DNA of 63,514 nt from an uncultured Bacteroidales bacterium (GTDB lineage: Bacteria > Bacteroidota > Bacteroidia > Bacteroidales > Muribaculaceae), in the NCBI GenBank assembly GCA_947570265.1, contig CANOUR010000004.1, positions 1-63,514 on the forward strand. Reading direction: 5' to 3'. A model generated the notes under the pieces. It had not been told where the DNA came from, ran no database searches, and was given only the letters and a program-made list of their open reading frames with translations. Position numbers and translations under genes: made by a program. This document shows positions 24,481-33,027 of this stretch, in pieces. Every line of letters begins with the position of its first letter. The first letter of the stretch is position 1.

Positions 24481-26340
24481 TTGTCATCAATACCTAAAAT
24501 CACGACTCTCGACAAAGTGGTGCTCCGCTTTTCGGGTGATTCCGGCGACGGCATGCAGCTGGCCGGCAACATCTTCACCAACGTGTCGGCCGCTCTCGGC
24601 AACCAGGTGTCAACCTTCCCTGATTATCCCGCCGAAATACGTGCCCCGCAGGGCTCGCTGAGCGGTGTCTCGGGCTTTCAGGTGAGCGTAGGCACCGGAG
24701 TGCATACTCCCGGCGACGCCTGCGATGTGCTTGTGGCCATGAATCCGGCCGCACTCAAACAGAATGTGAAATTCCTCAAGCCTGATGGCATAGTAATAGC
24801 CGACAGCGATTCGTTTCGTCCGGCTGATCTGCAAAAAGCGCTTTTCACGACAGATGATCCGGTGGCCGAGCTCGGTCTGAAGGACGAGCGTGTGGTGCGC
24901 GTGCCTATCACCACTCTGACCAAGGCGGCTTTGGCCGACAGCGGTATGGATGTGAAGGCTGTGCTCAAGTGCCGCAATATCTTTGCCCTCGGTCTGGTAT
25001 GCTGGCTCTTTGACCGCCCGCTCGAGCGCGCCATAGAGCACCTGCGCACTAAATTTGCCAAGAAACCGGCTGTGTTCGAGGCCAACTCAAAGGTGCTCCG
25101 TGCCGGATATGACTATGGTGCGAACACTCATGCAACCGGAGCTGTATACCGCATCGAGACAGAAGAGCCTGTTGCCGGTGTCTACACCGACATCACCGGA
25201 AATAAGGCCACGGCATGGGGTCTGATCGCCGCTTCGGAACGGAGCGGGCGTCCGCTTTTCCTCGGCAGCTATCCCATCACCCCTGCAACCGACATACTCC
25301 ATGAGCTTGCCAAGCGCAAGGATCTCGGCGTGAAAGCCGTGCAGATGGAGGACGAGATCGCCGGCGTGTGCTCGGCTATAGGAGCTTCGTTCGCAGGTGA
25401 TCTGGCTGTGACATCAACCTCCGGCCCCGGCCTGGCGCTCAAGAGCGAGGGAATCGGTCTTGCGGTGATCGCCGAGCTGCCGCTTGTGGTCATCGACGTG
25501 CAGCGCGGAGGCCCCTCGACCGGCCTTCCCACAAAGACCGAGCAGACCGACCTGATGCAGGCTCTCTATGGCCGCAATGGCGAAAGCCCTGTGGCTGTGG
25601 TTGCTCCCGCATCACCGACCGACTGCTTCACCATGGCGTTTGAGGCTTGCAAGATCGCTATGGAGCACATGACTCCTGTGATCCTGTTGAGCGACGCGTT
25701 TATCGGCAACGGTTCGTCGGCATGGCGCATACCCGATGAAAACGAATTGCCCGCAATAAATCCTCCTCTGCTTGACGCTGCCAATTGCCCCGCAGACTGG
25801 AAGCCCTACATGCGCGATGCCGAGACTATGGTGCGCCGCTGGGCTATTCCGGGCGACGAGCACGGACGTCCCCACCGCATCGGAGGTCTGGAAAAGGATT
25901 TCAACACGGGTGCTATCTCCACAGACCCGGCCAACCACGAACGCATGGTCAACGCCCGTCGTGAGAAGATCGCGAAGATCGCCAACGACATACCCGCTCT
26001 CGAAGTGATGGGTAGCGGCGATGCCGACACTCTGCTTGTGGGCTGGGGTGGCACATACGGACATCTGCGCACCGCAGCCGCCGAACTCAATGACGAGGGC
26101 TGCAAGATCGATTTCGCGCACTTCCGCTATATCAACCCACTGCCGGCCAACACTGGCGAGGTGCTGTCGCGCTACAAACGCGTGATTGTCGCCGAGCTCA
26201 ACACGGGTCAGTTTGCCGACTATCTGCAGAGCCGCTTCGCCCAGGCACACATCTCACGCATCAACAAAGTCCAGGGTCAGCCTTTCATGGTGGGCGAGCT
26301 CAAGGATCGCATCACCGAAATAATAGACAACAAACTCTAA
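24481..26340 (+). CDS. korA: 2-oxoglutarate:acceptor (ferredoxin) oxidoreductase, alpha subunit
   Basis: 619 aa. A gamma-type domain (RFSGDSGDGMQLAGNIF, FPDYPAEIRAPQG) is fused ahead of the alpha pyrimidine-binding domain (GSYPITPATDILHEL, MEDEIAGVCSAIGAS, TSTSGPGLALKSEG), the KorA layout. With KorB it oxidatively decarboxylates 2-oxoglutarate (or a related 2-oxoacid) to acyl-CoA with ferredoxin, or runs in reverse. The only start that keeps the N-terminal strand is a TTG at 24481; the first ATG is 24 codons inside the conserved motif. korB follows after 15 nt. Confidence 0.94.
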   Translation: MSSIPKITTLDKVVLRFSGDSGDGMQLAGNIFTNVSAALGNQVSTFPDYPAEIRAPQGSLSGVSGFQVSVGTGVHTPGDACDVLVAMNPAALKQNVKFLKPDGIVIADSDSFRPADLQKALFTTDDPVAELGLKDERVVRVPITTLTKAALADSGMDVKAVLKCRNIFALGLVCWLFDRPLERAIEHLRTKFAKKPAVFEANSKVLRAGYDYGANTHATGAVYRIETEEPVAGVYTDITGNKATAWGLIAASERSGRPLFLGSYPITPATDILHELAKRKDLGVKAVQMEDEIAGVCSAIGASFAGDLAVTSTSGPGLALKSEGIGLAVIAELPLVVIDVQRGGPSTGLPTKTEQTDLMQALYGRNGESPVAVVAPASPTDCFTMAFEACKIAMEHMTPVILLSDAFIGNGSSAWRIPDENELPAINPPLLDAANCPADWKPYMRDAETMVRRWAIPGDEHGRPHRIGGLEKDFNTGAISTDPANHERMVNARREKIAKIANDIPALEVMGSGDADTLLVGWGGTYGHLRTAAAELNDEGCKIDFAHFRYINPLPANTGEVLSRYKRVIVAELNTGQFADYLQSRFAQAHISRINKVQGQPFMVGELKDRITEIIDNKL

Positions 26341-26355
26341 AACCACACCATCGCA

Positions 26356-27375
26356 ATGAAAGACGAAAAAACAACTTTCTCGGCAGCCGATTACAAAAGC
26401 GACCAGTCGGTGCGCTGGTGTCCGGGATGCGGCGACCACGCTATCCTCAACTCGCTCCACAAGGCAATGGCGGCGTTAGGCGTTGCGCCTGAGAAGACAG
26501 CTGTCATCTCGGGCATCGGATGCAGCTCGCGTCTGCCTTACTATATGAACACCTATGGATTCCACACTATCCACGGCCGGGCAGCTGCCGTAGCCACGGG
26601 CTACAAGATTGCCCGTCCCGACATGACTGTGTGGCAGATCTCGGGTGACGGTGACGGTCTGGCCATCGGTGGCAACCATTTCATCCACGCCCTGCGCCGT
26701 AATATCGACATCAACATACTGCTTTTCAACAACAAGATCTATGGTCTGACAAAGGGACAGTACAGCCCCACGAGCGACCGCGGCTTCGTGAGCAAGTCGT
26801 CGCCCTACGGCACTGTCGAAGATCCGTTTGTGCCTGCCGAACTGGTGTTTGGCGCCCGCGGACATTTCTTTGCCCGCAGCATCGATGTTGAGCTTGAGAC
26901 TTCGCGCGAGGTGCTCGAGGCTGCCGTCCGCCATCGCGGAGCGTCGGTTGTCGAGATGCTCCAGAACTGTGTGATCTTCAACAACGGCATCCACAACTTC
27001 ATCACCGACCGTGAGCATCGTGCCGATCGTACGATCCACCTGCGCCATGGTGAGAAAATGCTTTTCGGAGCTGATATGAACCGTGGAATCGTTGCCGATG
27101 GATTCGGCCTGAAGGCTGTGACAATAGGTGAGGATGGATGGACTATCGATGATGTGCTGGTGCATGATGCCACCACACCGTCGAGCTTCCTCCACCACCA
27201 GCTGGCAATGATGGACGGCCATGATCTGCCTCTGGCAGTGGGTGTGATCCGCGATGTGGAAAGCCCCGTCTACAATGATGCCCTTGAGGAGCAGATCGCC
27301 GAGGTGCGAGGACGCAAGAATTTCAAATCGCTGCGCGAGATGGCTCTTGCCGGCGACACCTGGACAGTCGGCTGA
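26356..27375 (+). CDS. korB: 2-oxoglutarate:acceptor (ferredoxin) oxidoreductase, beta subunit
   Basis: 339 aa. The thiamine diphosphate-binding subunit is marked by WCPGCGDHAILN, GIGCSSRLPYYMNTYGFHT, HGRAAAVATG and the GDGDGLAIGGNH...NNKIYG TPP/Mg motif. It partners KorA just upstream. No separate ferredoxin-like delta subunit is visible, consistent with the two-subunit type. A strong bidirectional hairpin follows at 27401. Confidence 0.95.
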   Translation: MKDEKTTFSAADYKSDQSVRWCPGCGDHAILNSLHKAMAALGVAPEKTAVISGIGCSSRLPYYMNTYGFHTIHGRAAAVATGYKIARPDMTVWQISGDGDGLAIGGNHFIHALRRNIDINILLFNNKIYGLTKGQYSPTSDRGFVSKSSPYGTVEDPFVPAELVFGARGHFFARSIDVELETSREVLEAAVRHRGASVVEMLQNCVIFNNGIHNFITDREHRADRTIHLRHGEKMLFGADMNRGIVADGFGLKAVTIGEDGWTIDDVLVHDATTPSSFLHHQLAMMDGHDLPLAVGVIRDVESPVYNDALEEQIAEVRGRKNFKSLREMALAGDTWTVG

Positions 27376-27400
27376 CAGGCATTCAGGTAAACGATACGAT

Positions 27401-27436
27401 CGACGCCGCAAATCCTGCATGGGAATTGCGGCGTCG
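27401..27436. terminator. Bidirectional terminator hairpin between korB and the ABC ATPase gene
   Basis: CGACGCCGCAA (27401-27411) and TTGCGGCGTCG (27426-27436) form a perfect 11-bp stem with a 14-nt loop, between convergent genes. T-tracts are weak on both sides. Confidence 0.7.
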
Positions 27437-27464
27437 TTGTGTCGTGTAGAATGACCGTGTTGCG

Positions 27465-28160
27465 TCAGCCGTTGCAATCGCAGTGCACCATGTGGTTGGC
27501 GGCGGTGCATTCGTGAAGCTGACGGTCGACAATCAGATGTCGGTTTGCCATTGATGCGATGGTCGACATTTCATGGCTCACCAACAGTATGGTGGTTTTG
27601 CCTGATAGCGATCGCATGATGTCGTAGATCTGATGCTCGAAATGTTTGTCGACATAGCTCAGAGGCTCATCGAGCACAAGCACGTCAGGTTTCGATATGA
27701 GTGCGCGTCCCAGCAACGCTCGCTGCAGCTGGCCGCCCGACAGTTTGCCGATGGCATGGCGGGCATGTGCTGTCAGACCAACGAGTCCGATCATCTCTGA
27801 GATGCGTTCGGATTGTTCGGCTTTGCCGATGCCCTTGATGCCGAGAAGACCCGATGCCACGACATCGGTGACAGTCACCGGAAAGCGCGAGTCGATGCTG
27901 TTTTTCTGTGGCAGATAGCCGATGGGCAGACGGTCGGTGCCTCTTCCCGATGGGTCGAAATAGTCGACGCTGCCACTTGTGGGTTTCAACAGCCGTAGTA
28001 TTATGCGGAGCAGGGTGGTTTTGCCTCCCCCGTTTGGGCCTGTTATGGCCACGAAATCGCCTTGGCGCACATTGAGCGACACGTTGTCGAGCACAAGACG
28101 GTTGTCCCACTCCATGCCGATGCCGTTGAGGCGTATGACCACTGGATTATTCTGACTCAT
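27465..28160 (-). CDS. Metal-type ABC transporter ATP-binding protein (ZnuC-like)
   Basis: 231 aa. Walker A is GPNGGGKTT, the signature is KLSGGQLQRALLGRAL, Walker B is VLVLDEPLSYVD and the H-loop is LLVSHEM. The GPNGGGKTT form and YLPQKNSIDSRFP are typical of the zinc/manganese (ZnuC/MntB) group. It overlaps the binding-protein gene by 14 nt. A His/Cys-containing tail (HECTAANHMVHCDC) could bind metal. No permease gene is next to it; the strand switches to korB after its stop. Confidence 0.88.
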   Translation of the reverse strand: MSQNNPVVIRLNGIGMEWDNRLVLDNVSLNVRQGDFVAITGPNGGGKTTLLRIILRLLKPTSGSVDYFDPSGRGTDRLPIGYLPQKNSIDSRFPVTVTDVVASGLLGIKGIGKAEQSERISEMIGLVGLTAHARHAIGKLSGGQLQRALLGRALISKPDVLVLDEPLSYVDKHFEHQIYDIMRSLSGKTTILLVSHEMSTIASMANRHLIVDRQLHECTAANHMVHCDCNG

Positions 28161-29010
28161 TGTCGAAAGAATGTATGATCAGATTCATCTGTCCCAGCCA
28201 GTCGTAGCTTAGCGGATTGATGTCGACCCGGCGTGCGCCGATGCGGTCGGCAACGGCATCTGCGTTGCGTCCGTCGAGCTCTTTGTGTATGAAAAACAGC
28301 CGTGCGCCGCTCTGATGTGCCTCATCCACGTGGTTTTTTAGAGCGGGGATCGACGATTCCTTGTGCTCATGCCCACCGATAGCGATCTGTCGCAGGCCGT
28401 AGTCGCGGGCGAAATAGCTGAGCGACGGATGCCACACCGCGAATGCTTCTCCGGCATGCGGTGCGAGATGTGCCGTGGCCACTGAATCGAGCGAGTCGAT
28501 GCGTGCGATGAATCGCTTGGTGTTGGTCTCAAACAGTTTGGCGTTGTCCGGATCGATCTTGCTCATGGCGCGGCACATGTTTGACGCTATGATGCGGGCG
28601 TTTCGCAGCGATGTCCATGTGTGTGGATCGGTCTGATCGTGTCCGTGAGTACCTGTCACGGGGGTGATGCCTTCCGAAGTGTTGACTATGGGCAGCGATG
28701 GGTTGGATTCGTGGATTTTGTCGACGATGGCGTCCTCAAACCCTATATTGCCCATGCGCAGGTAGGCGACGGAGTTTTCTGTGTTCATCAGATTGGTGAA
28801 CGACGGATCGTAGGTCTCCGGGTTTCCTCCGTTGGAAAGAAGACAGCGCACATCGTAAGTGTCGCCGGTGATCTGTTCGAGCATATATTTCTGGGGCTGA
28901 AGACTGACTGTGACCAGCGGTTTGGTGCATTTGCGCTGATTGCAACCGGTGAGCATCGTCACCGAGATGATGCACATGGACATGAGAAAACGGTTGATGA
29001 TCGTAGACAT
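28147..29010 (-). CDS. Zinc/manganese ABC transporter binding lipoprotein (ZnuA/TroA family)
   Basis: 287 aa. A lipobox (VTMLTGC) follows a hydrophobic stretch, giving a lipid-anchored protein. TroA-fold ligands visible include DPHTW, the HPSLSYFARDYG histidine and the late acid in INPLSYDWLGQM. A short His/Asp loop (GTHGHDQTDPH) resembles the metal-collecting loop of ZnuA. The usual first ligand His is replaced in GNPETYDPS by Glu or Asn. It is co-transcribed with the ATPase gene. Zinc is the likeliest metal but not certain. Confidence 0.88.
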   Translation of the reverse strand: MSTIINRFLMSMCIISVTMLTGCNQRKCTKPLVTVSLQPQKYMLEQITGDTYDVRCLLSNGGNPETYDPSFTNLMNTENSVAYLRMGNIGFEDAIVDKIHESNPSLPIVNTSEGITPVTGTHGHDQTDPHTWTSLRNARIIASNMCRAMSKIDPDNAKLFETNTKRFIARIDSLDSVATAHLAPHAGEAFAVWHPSLSYFARDYGLRQIAIGGHEHKESSIPALKNHVDEAHQSGARLFFIHKELDGRNADAVADRIGARRVDINPLSYDWLGQMNLIIHSFDNESE

Positions 29011-29036
29011 ATACGTGTTGGGTTGCTATGTGGTTG

Positions 29037-29044
29037 CAAAATTA
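29037..29044 (-). promoter_or_regulatory. -7 box (TAATTTTG) for the metal ABC genes
   Basis: A TAnnTTTG match on the minus strand, 26 nt upstream of the ATG at 29010. No Zur-type palindrome was recognised around it. Confidence 0.5.
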
Positions 29045-29066
29045 CGCAAAAAAACGTCAGGGTCTG

Positions 29067-29600
29067 TCAGATCACGCCGTAGACATCGCGGTGAAGGCGT
29101 GAGGCGATCTTCCCGGGATCGAGCGATGGATCGGTCGACATGAGTGTGAGCCGCACGGATGGCAACCCCGCTGAGTAGGGTGGCTGGATATATTCGTAGT
29201 CATAAGCGTCGAAACCGTTGCGGCTGTAAAATGCTATGCGGCGTGCGGCAAACGGGGTGGTGCCGTCGGGCTCGACCTCGAGCACCACCGGCAGCGGTGA
29301 TGCCAGATCGCGGATTTTAGACAGCGCCGCAGCACCCATGCCGCTGCCTCGCATGTGATCGAATACGGCAAAATGCTCGATATACGCCATCTCGTTGTCG
29401 AATAGCCATAGGGTGAGCATGCCGGCCATTTCTCCATTGCAGGTGATGCCATAGATTGAAAACTCGGCAGGAAGTTCGCTCAGCGTCTCCCACGGACGGC
29501 GTTCCTCGTGTGGGAATGCCGACTCATAGAGGCATCGTAATCCGGCTTCCGCGGCATCGGAGGCAGAAATCTTAGTGAGCTGTAAGTCGGTATAATTCAT
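29067..29600 (-). CDS. GNAT family N-acetyltransferase
   Basis: 177 aa. The acetyl-CoA binding stretch is FDHMRGSGMGAAALSKI, preceded by IEHFAVF and followed by VLEVEP and IAFYSRNGF, the standard GNAT order. The substrate cannot be told. It is divergent from the Lrp-family gene at 29717, sharing a 116-bp regulatory region in which both genes have a -7 box. Confidence 0.88.
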   Translation of the reverse strand: MNYTDLQLTKISASDAAEAGLRCLYESAFPHEERRPWETLSELPAEFSIYGITCNGEMAGMLTLWLFDNEMAYIEHFAVFDHMRGSGMGAAALSKIRDLASPLPVVLEVEPDGTTPFAARRIAFYSRNGFDAYDYEYIQPPYSAGLPSVRLTLMSTDPSLDPGKIASRLHRDVYGVI

Positions 29601-29623
29601 TGCAGTAATTCATAAAATAGATA

Positions 29624-29631
29624 CAAAAGTA
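29624..29631 (-). promoter_or_regulatory. -7 box (TACTTTTG) for the GNAT gene
   Basis: A TAnnTTTG match on the minus strand, 23 nt before the ATG at 29600. Confidence 0.55.
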
Positions 29632-29674
29632 ACAATTTATAAGTTGAAATGACGAAAATATTGAAATTTTTATT

Positions 29675-29682
29675 TAACTTTG
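29675..29682 (+). promoter_or_regulatory. -7 box (TAACTTTG) for the Lrp-family gene
   Basis: A TAnnTTTG match 34 nt before the ATG at 29717. The region between the two divergent promoters is AT-rich and could hold an autoregulatory site of the Lrp protein. Confidence 0.6.
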
Positions 29683-29716
29683 CGTCATTAAAACTCATCA
29701 AATTAATCTAAAAACC

Positions 29717-30187
29717 ATGGCACGTCTGCATTTTGACAAGCTTGATCTTAAGATTCTGAATATGCTGTCGCGCAACGCGCGCAAGCCTTTTCTTGAAATT
29801 GCCCGCGAATGCAATGTTTCAGGTGCCGCCATCCACCAGCGCATCCAGAAACTCATTTCTATAGGCATCATCAAAGGATTTGAAAGCCTGATCGACCCCG
29901 CCGTACTGGGTTATGACACCTGTGCGTATATCGGTTTCTTCCTCAACGATCCCAAACGTTTCCCCGATATTGTCAAGGAGCTCGAGTCTATTCCCGAGAT
30001 CGTCGAATGCCACTTCACGACCGGCAAATACGATATCTTCGTAAAAGTCTATACAAAGAGCAACGAAGGTCTGCTCAGTTTCATTCAGGAGAAACTGCTG
30101 CCGCTCGGCATAGGTCGCACAGAGACCATCATCTCCTTCCGCGAAGGATTCCGCCGTCAGGTGCCCATCCTTCCCGAGAATGACTGA
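29717..30187 (+). CDS. Lrp/AsnC family transcriptional regulator
   Basis: 156 aa. An N-terminal winged helix-turn-helix (LDLKILNMLSRNARKPFLEIA, VSGAAIHQRIQKL) is followed by the RAM effector domain (VECHFTTGKYDIFVKVY). Members bind amino acids and control amino-acid metabolism or transport genes, often their own gene. A clear terminator follows. The effector is unknown. Confidence 0.93.
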   Translation: MARLHFDKLDLKILNMLSRNARKPFLEIARECNVSGAAIHQRIQKLISIGIIKGFESLIDPAVLGYDTCAYIGFFLNDPKRFPDIVKELESIPEIVECHFTTGKYDIFVKVYTKSNEGLLSFIQEKLLPLGIGRTETIISFREGFRRQVPILPEND

Positions 30188-30217
30188 GTGAACATTATCG
30201 GCTGTAAAAATTGTTTA

Positions 30218-30251
30218 AATAACCTGCGGACTCCACTGCAGGTTATTTTTT
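30218..30251 (+). terminator. Rho-independent terminator of the Lrp-family gene
   Basis: AATAACCTGC (30218-30227) pairs with GCAGGTTATT (30238-30247), a 10-bp stem followed by a T-run. Confidence 0.9.
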
Positions 30252-30275
30252 GAGGGTTATTTTAAATAAGACTAT

Positions 30276-31055
30276 ATGGATCTCGAAGCATTGCTCCCCG
30301 ATGTCGTATCGTGGGCCAGGGCGGCCGGAGCGATACAATTGTCATATTTCCGCACTGATAGGCTCGACACGCGTGCCAAACTCAACGATGCCGATATTGT
30401 CACCGCTGCCGATGCCGCGTGTGAGAATTTTCTGACCGCGCAGATCACGGAAGCCTTTCCCGCACACACGCTGCTCTCTGAGGAATCGGGAGAGCGCAGC
30501 GGCGAATCGCGGCAATGGCGGTGGGTTGTCGATCCGCTCGACGGCACTACCAACTTTAATGCCGGATTGCCTCTGTTCAGTGTGTCGATCGCGTTACAGC
30601 GCGACGGAGAGACAGTGCTCGGTGTGGTTTATGCCCCGCGTCTCGACGAACTGTTCACGGCCGTGAAAGGTGGCGGAGCGTTTCTCAACGGACGCCCGGT
30701 GCATGTGGCCGACGAGGACAGATTGACGCGTATGGTGGTGGCAACAGGTTTTCCTGTCGATAAGGCGACCGATCCCGACAACAATCTCGACAATGTGGCG
30801 CGCGTGATGCCACATGTCCGAGGCCTCAGGCGTCTCGGTTCGGCAGCCATCGACATGTGCTATGTGGCAGCCGGTTTTCTCGATGCCTACTGGGAGATGA
30901 ATCTTCATCTTTGGGATGTGGCGGCCGCCGAGCTTATTGTGGCCGAAGCCGGAGGTGTCGCACGACGTTTCCGACCCGACTCGCCGAGCCGCAATGTGTG
31001 CATGCTTGCGGCATCGCCCAAGGCCATGCCCCAGATCGAAGCGTTCATCAAATGA
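30276..31055 (+). CDS. Inositol monophosphatase family phosphatase (SuhB-like)
   Basis: 259 aa. Metal-binding motifs are LLSEESGE, WVVDPLDGTTNF and the C-terminal LHLWDVAAAELIVAEAGG. Family members dephosphorylate myo-inositol phosphate, other sugar phosphates or PAP; the in vivo substrate is not decided by sequence. It lies between an upstream terminator and rubrerythrin; no own TAnnTTTG box is clear. Confidence 0.92.
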   Translation: MDLEALLPDVVSWARAAGAIQLSYFRTDRLDTRAKLNDADIVTAADAACENFLTAQITEAFPAHTLLSEESGERSGESRQWRWVVDPLDGTTNFNAGLPLFSVSIALQRDGETVLGVVYAPRLDELFTAVKGGGAFLNGRPVHVADEDRLTRMVVATGFPVDKATDPDNNLDNVARVMPHVRGLRRLGSAAIDMCYVAAGFLDAYWEMNLHLWDVAAAELIVAEAGGVARRFRPDSPSRNVCMLAASPKAMPQIEAFIK

Positions 31056-31128
31056 ACATTTCGGCGGATCGGGTGTTGATAAGATACAGATATGTTTTAG
31101 CTGTTTATAAATATTCCAGATATAACAA

Positions 31129-31707
31129 ATGAAATCACTTAAAGGTACCCGCACCGAACAAAATCTTCTGGCCGCTTTCGCCGGAGAATCGCAGGCTCGA
31201 GCCCGCTACACACTTTTTGCCGAAAAAGCCCGCGAAGAGGGCTACGAACAGATCGCAGCCATTTTCATGGAGACCGCCGAACAGGAGCTGAGCCACGCCC
31301 GTCAATTCTTCAACCGTCTCGAAGGAGGCATGGTGGAGATCACCGCATCTTATCCGGCCGGAGTGGTCGGCGACACACTGACAAATCTTAAGGAGGCCCG
31401 CGCCGGTGAGCATGAGGAATGGAGCGATCTCTATGCGTCGTTTGCCCAGACAGCTCTCGATGAGGGATTCAAGGATATCGCGATGCTTTTCAAGCTGGTG
31501 TCGAAAGTCGAGGTGATGCACGAATCGCGCTATAATGCGCTTGTCGAGCGTCTTGAGAATGACTCGGAGTTCTCTACCGCCGATGAAGAGACCGATTGGC
31601 AGTGCCGCGAGTGCGGTTATGTCCATCACGGCAAGAGCGCTCCCGGCAAATGTCCGGTGTGCGGCAAGCCGCGCGGCTATTTCCAGCGCAAGGCATCTAA
31701 CTATTGA
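31129..31707 (+). CDS. rbr: Rubrerythrin
   Basis: 192 aa, full length. The ferritin-like diiron domain has the E-x-x-H type ligands (FAGESQARARY, AEQELSHARQFF, SKVEVMHESRY). The C-terminal rubredoxin domain has CRECG and CPVCGKP for one Fe(SCys)4 site. It reduces hydrogen peroxide in the cytoplasm of anaerobes. The gene ends before a strong bidirectional terminator shared with HU. Confidence 0.96.
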   Translation: MKSLKGTRTEQNLLAAFAGESQARARYTLFAEKAREEGYEQIAAIFMETAEQELSHARQFFNRLEGGMVEITASYPAGVVGDTLTNLKEARAGEHEEWSDLYASFAQTALDEGFKDIAMLFKLVSKVEVMHESRYNALVERLENDSEFSTADEETDWQCRECGYVHHGKSAPGKCPVCGKPRGYFQRKASNY

Positions 31708-31763
31708 TGAATGCACGGCATCGCTGCCTGCACATAACAACTTGTAACGTCATAAAAAGAGGG

Positions 31764-31792
31764 GAGGGGGAAAGCTCGGTGCTTTCCCCCTC
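31764..31792. terminator. Bidirectional terminator between rbr and HU
   Basis: GAGGGGGAAAGC (31764-31775) pairs with GCTTTCCCCCTC (31781-31792), a 12-bp stem with a 5-nt loop between convergent genes. On the minus strand it is followed shortly by a five-T tract, so it best serves HU. Confidence 0.8.
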
Positions 31793-31829
31793 CTCAGTGC
31801 GTTTGTGATTTCAACTGCAGGATGTAGGC

Positions 31830-32093
31830 TCACTTGCACATGTCTGCGCCTGCCTTGAACTTCACAACCTTGCGTGCCGGAATCTCGATTTTCTCCTTAG
31901 TGCGCGGATTGATGCCGATGCGGGCAGCTTTCTCGGTGACTGAAAATGTGCCGAAACCAACGAGAGCTACTTTCTCATCTTTAGCCATAGCTTCGGTGAT
32001 GGCTTCGAGTGTCGCGTCAAGAGCCAGCTTGGCGTCGGCTTTGGTGAGATTGCTTTTTTCGGCGATAGCGTTGACAAGGTCTGTTTTGTTCAT
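31830..32093 (-). CDS. HU family DNA-binding protein
   Basis: 87 aa from ATG 32093 (MNKTDLVNAIAEKSNLTKADA). The whole HU fold is present, including VGFGTFSVTEKAARIGINPR and the DNA-contacting arm up to VKFKAGADM. A nucleoid protein that binds and bends DNA. The longer start at 32135 is rejected because it overlaps the -7 box. Confidence 0.96.
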   Translation of the reverse strand: MNKTDLVNAIAEKSNLTKADAKLALDATLEAITEAMAKDEKVALVGFGTFSVTEKAARIGINPRTKEKIEIPARKVVKFKAGADMCK

Positions 32094-32134
32094 GATTTGA
32101 TGATGATTTGTTAGATTGAACTGTGATTTGCCCA

Positions 32135-32142
32135 CAAATATA
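32135..32142 (-). promoter_or_regulatory. -7 box (TATATTTG) for HU
   Basis: A TAnnTTTG match on the minus strand, 41 nt before the HU ATG. A TTGTG stretch about 21 nt further upstream may serve as a -33 element. Confidence 0.6.
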
Positions 32143-32246
32143 ATCTAAAAGTTGACAACATCACAATTATTTGCAAAAAATAGTTTAAAAATCTTCACTT
32201 TTCTTTTCAAAATGATTGTAAAAGGTATTATAGCCTCTTTTTTTTG

Positions 32247-32254
32247 TAAATTTG
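32247..32254 (+). promoter_or_regulatory. -7 box (TAAATTTG) for the rhomboid genes
   Basis: A TAnnTTTG match 20 nt before the ATG at 32275, divergent from the HU promoter. Confidence 0.6.
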
Positions 32255-32274
32255 TGGCCTAAACCTATCAGAAT

Positions 32275-33027
32275 ATGAATCCCCGCTCGATATTCGGCAT
32301 GATTCCACCCGTGACGAAAAATTTGATTATCATCAATTTTATCGTCTGGCTTGCCATGCTTGTCCTTCCGCAGAAACTGGGTCTCGACTTCGAGGCGCTC
32401 GGCGGACTGCACTATTTCAGTGCGCCCGACTTCAATCCTGCGCAGCTGCTCACATACATGTTCATGCATTCCACCGCCGGGGCGGCACATTTGTTCTTCA
32501 ATATGTTCACGCTGTTTATGTTCGGCGTGACACTTGAGCGCACGCTCGGAAGCACGCGCTTCCTGTTCTACTATCTGTCATGTGGTGTCGGAGCGGCACT
32601 CGTGCAGGAGCTTGTGTGGGCGTTGACATGGGAAAACACTTTTGTGCCCATTATCGCCAATCTCAACCATATCGATTTCGAGACCTCGCGCGAGGCTATC
32701 AATCAGGCCATGGCGGCCGGTGAGGAGCTGCCCTTTCTCAACTATCTCGTCACTATAGGGGCGTCGGGTGCGGTCTATGGAGTGCTGCTGGCTTTCGGCA
32801 TGCTTTTCCCCAACCGCCCGCTCTTCCTCATGTTCATACCTGTCCCGATCAAAGCGAAGTGGATGGTGATAGGTTATGGCGCCATAGAGCTCCTCATCGG
32901 CATGAGCACAATGCGTGGCGCGGCCGACGGAGTGGCTCATTTCGCCCATCTCGGTGGCATGATCTTTGGATTCCTCATGCTTTATTATTGGAAAAAACAA
33001 GGTACTGTGCATGGCGACAACTATTGA
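32275..33027 (+). CDS. Rhomboid family intramembrane serine protease (first of a pair)
   Basis: 250 aa with about six hydrophobic helices. The catalytic dyad is Ser164 in GASGA and His225 in AHLGG. Rhomboids cleave transmembrane segments in the inner membrane. There is an extra loop between helices (about residues 125-155, VPIIANLNHIDFETSREAIN). It overlaps the next rhomboid gene by 17 nt, so the two proteases are made together and may form a pair. Confidence 0.93.
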   Translation: MNPRSIFGMIPPVTKNLIIINFIVWLAMLVLPQKLGLDFEALGGLHYFSAPDFNPAQLLTYMFMHSTAGAAHLFFNMFTLFMFGVTLERTLGSTRFLFYYLSCGVGAALVQELVWALTWENTFVPIIANLNHIDFETSREAINQAMAAGEELPFLNYLVTIGASGAVYGVLLAFGMLFPNRPLFLMFIPVPIKAKWMVIGYGAIELLIGMSTMRGAADGVAHFAHLGGMIFGFLMLYYWKKQGTVHGDNY

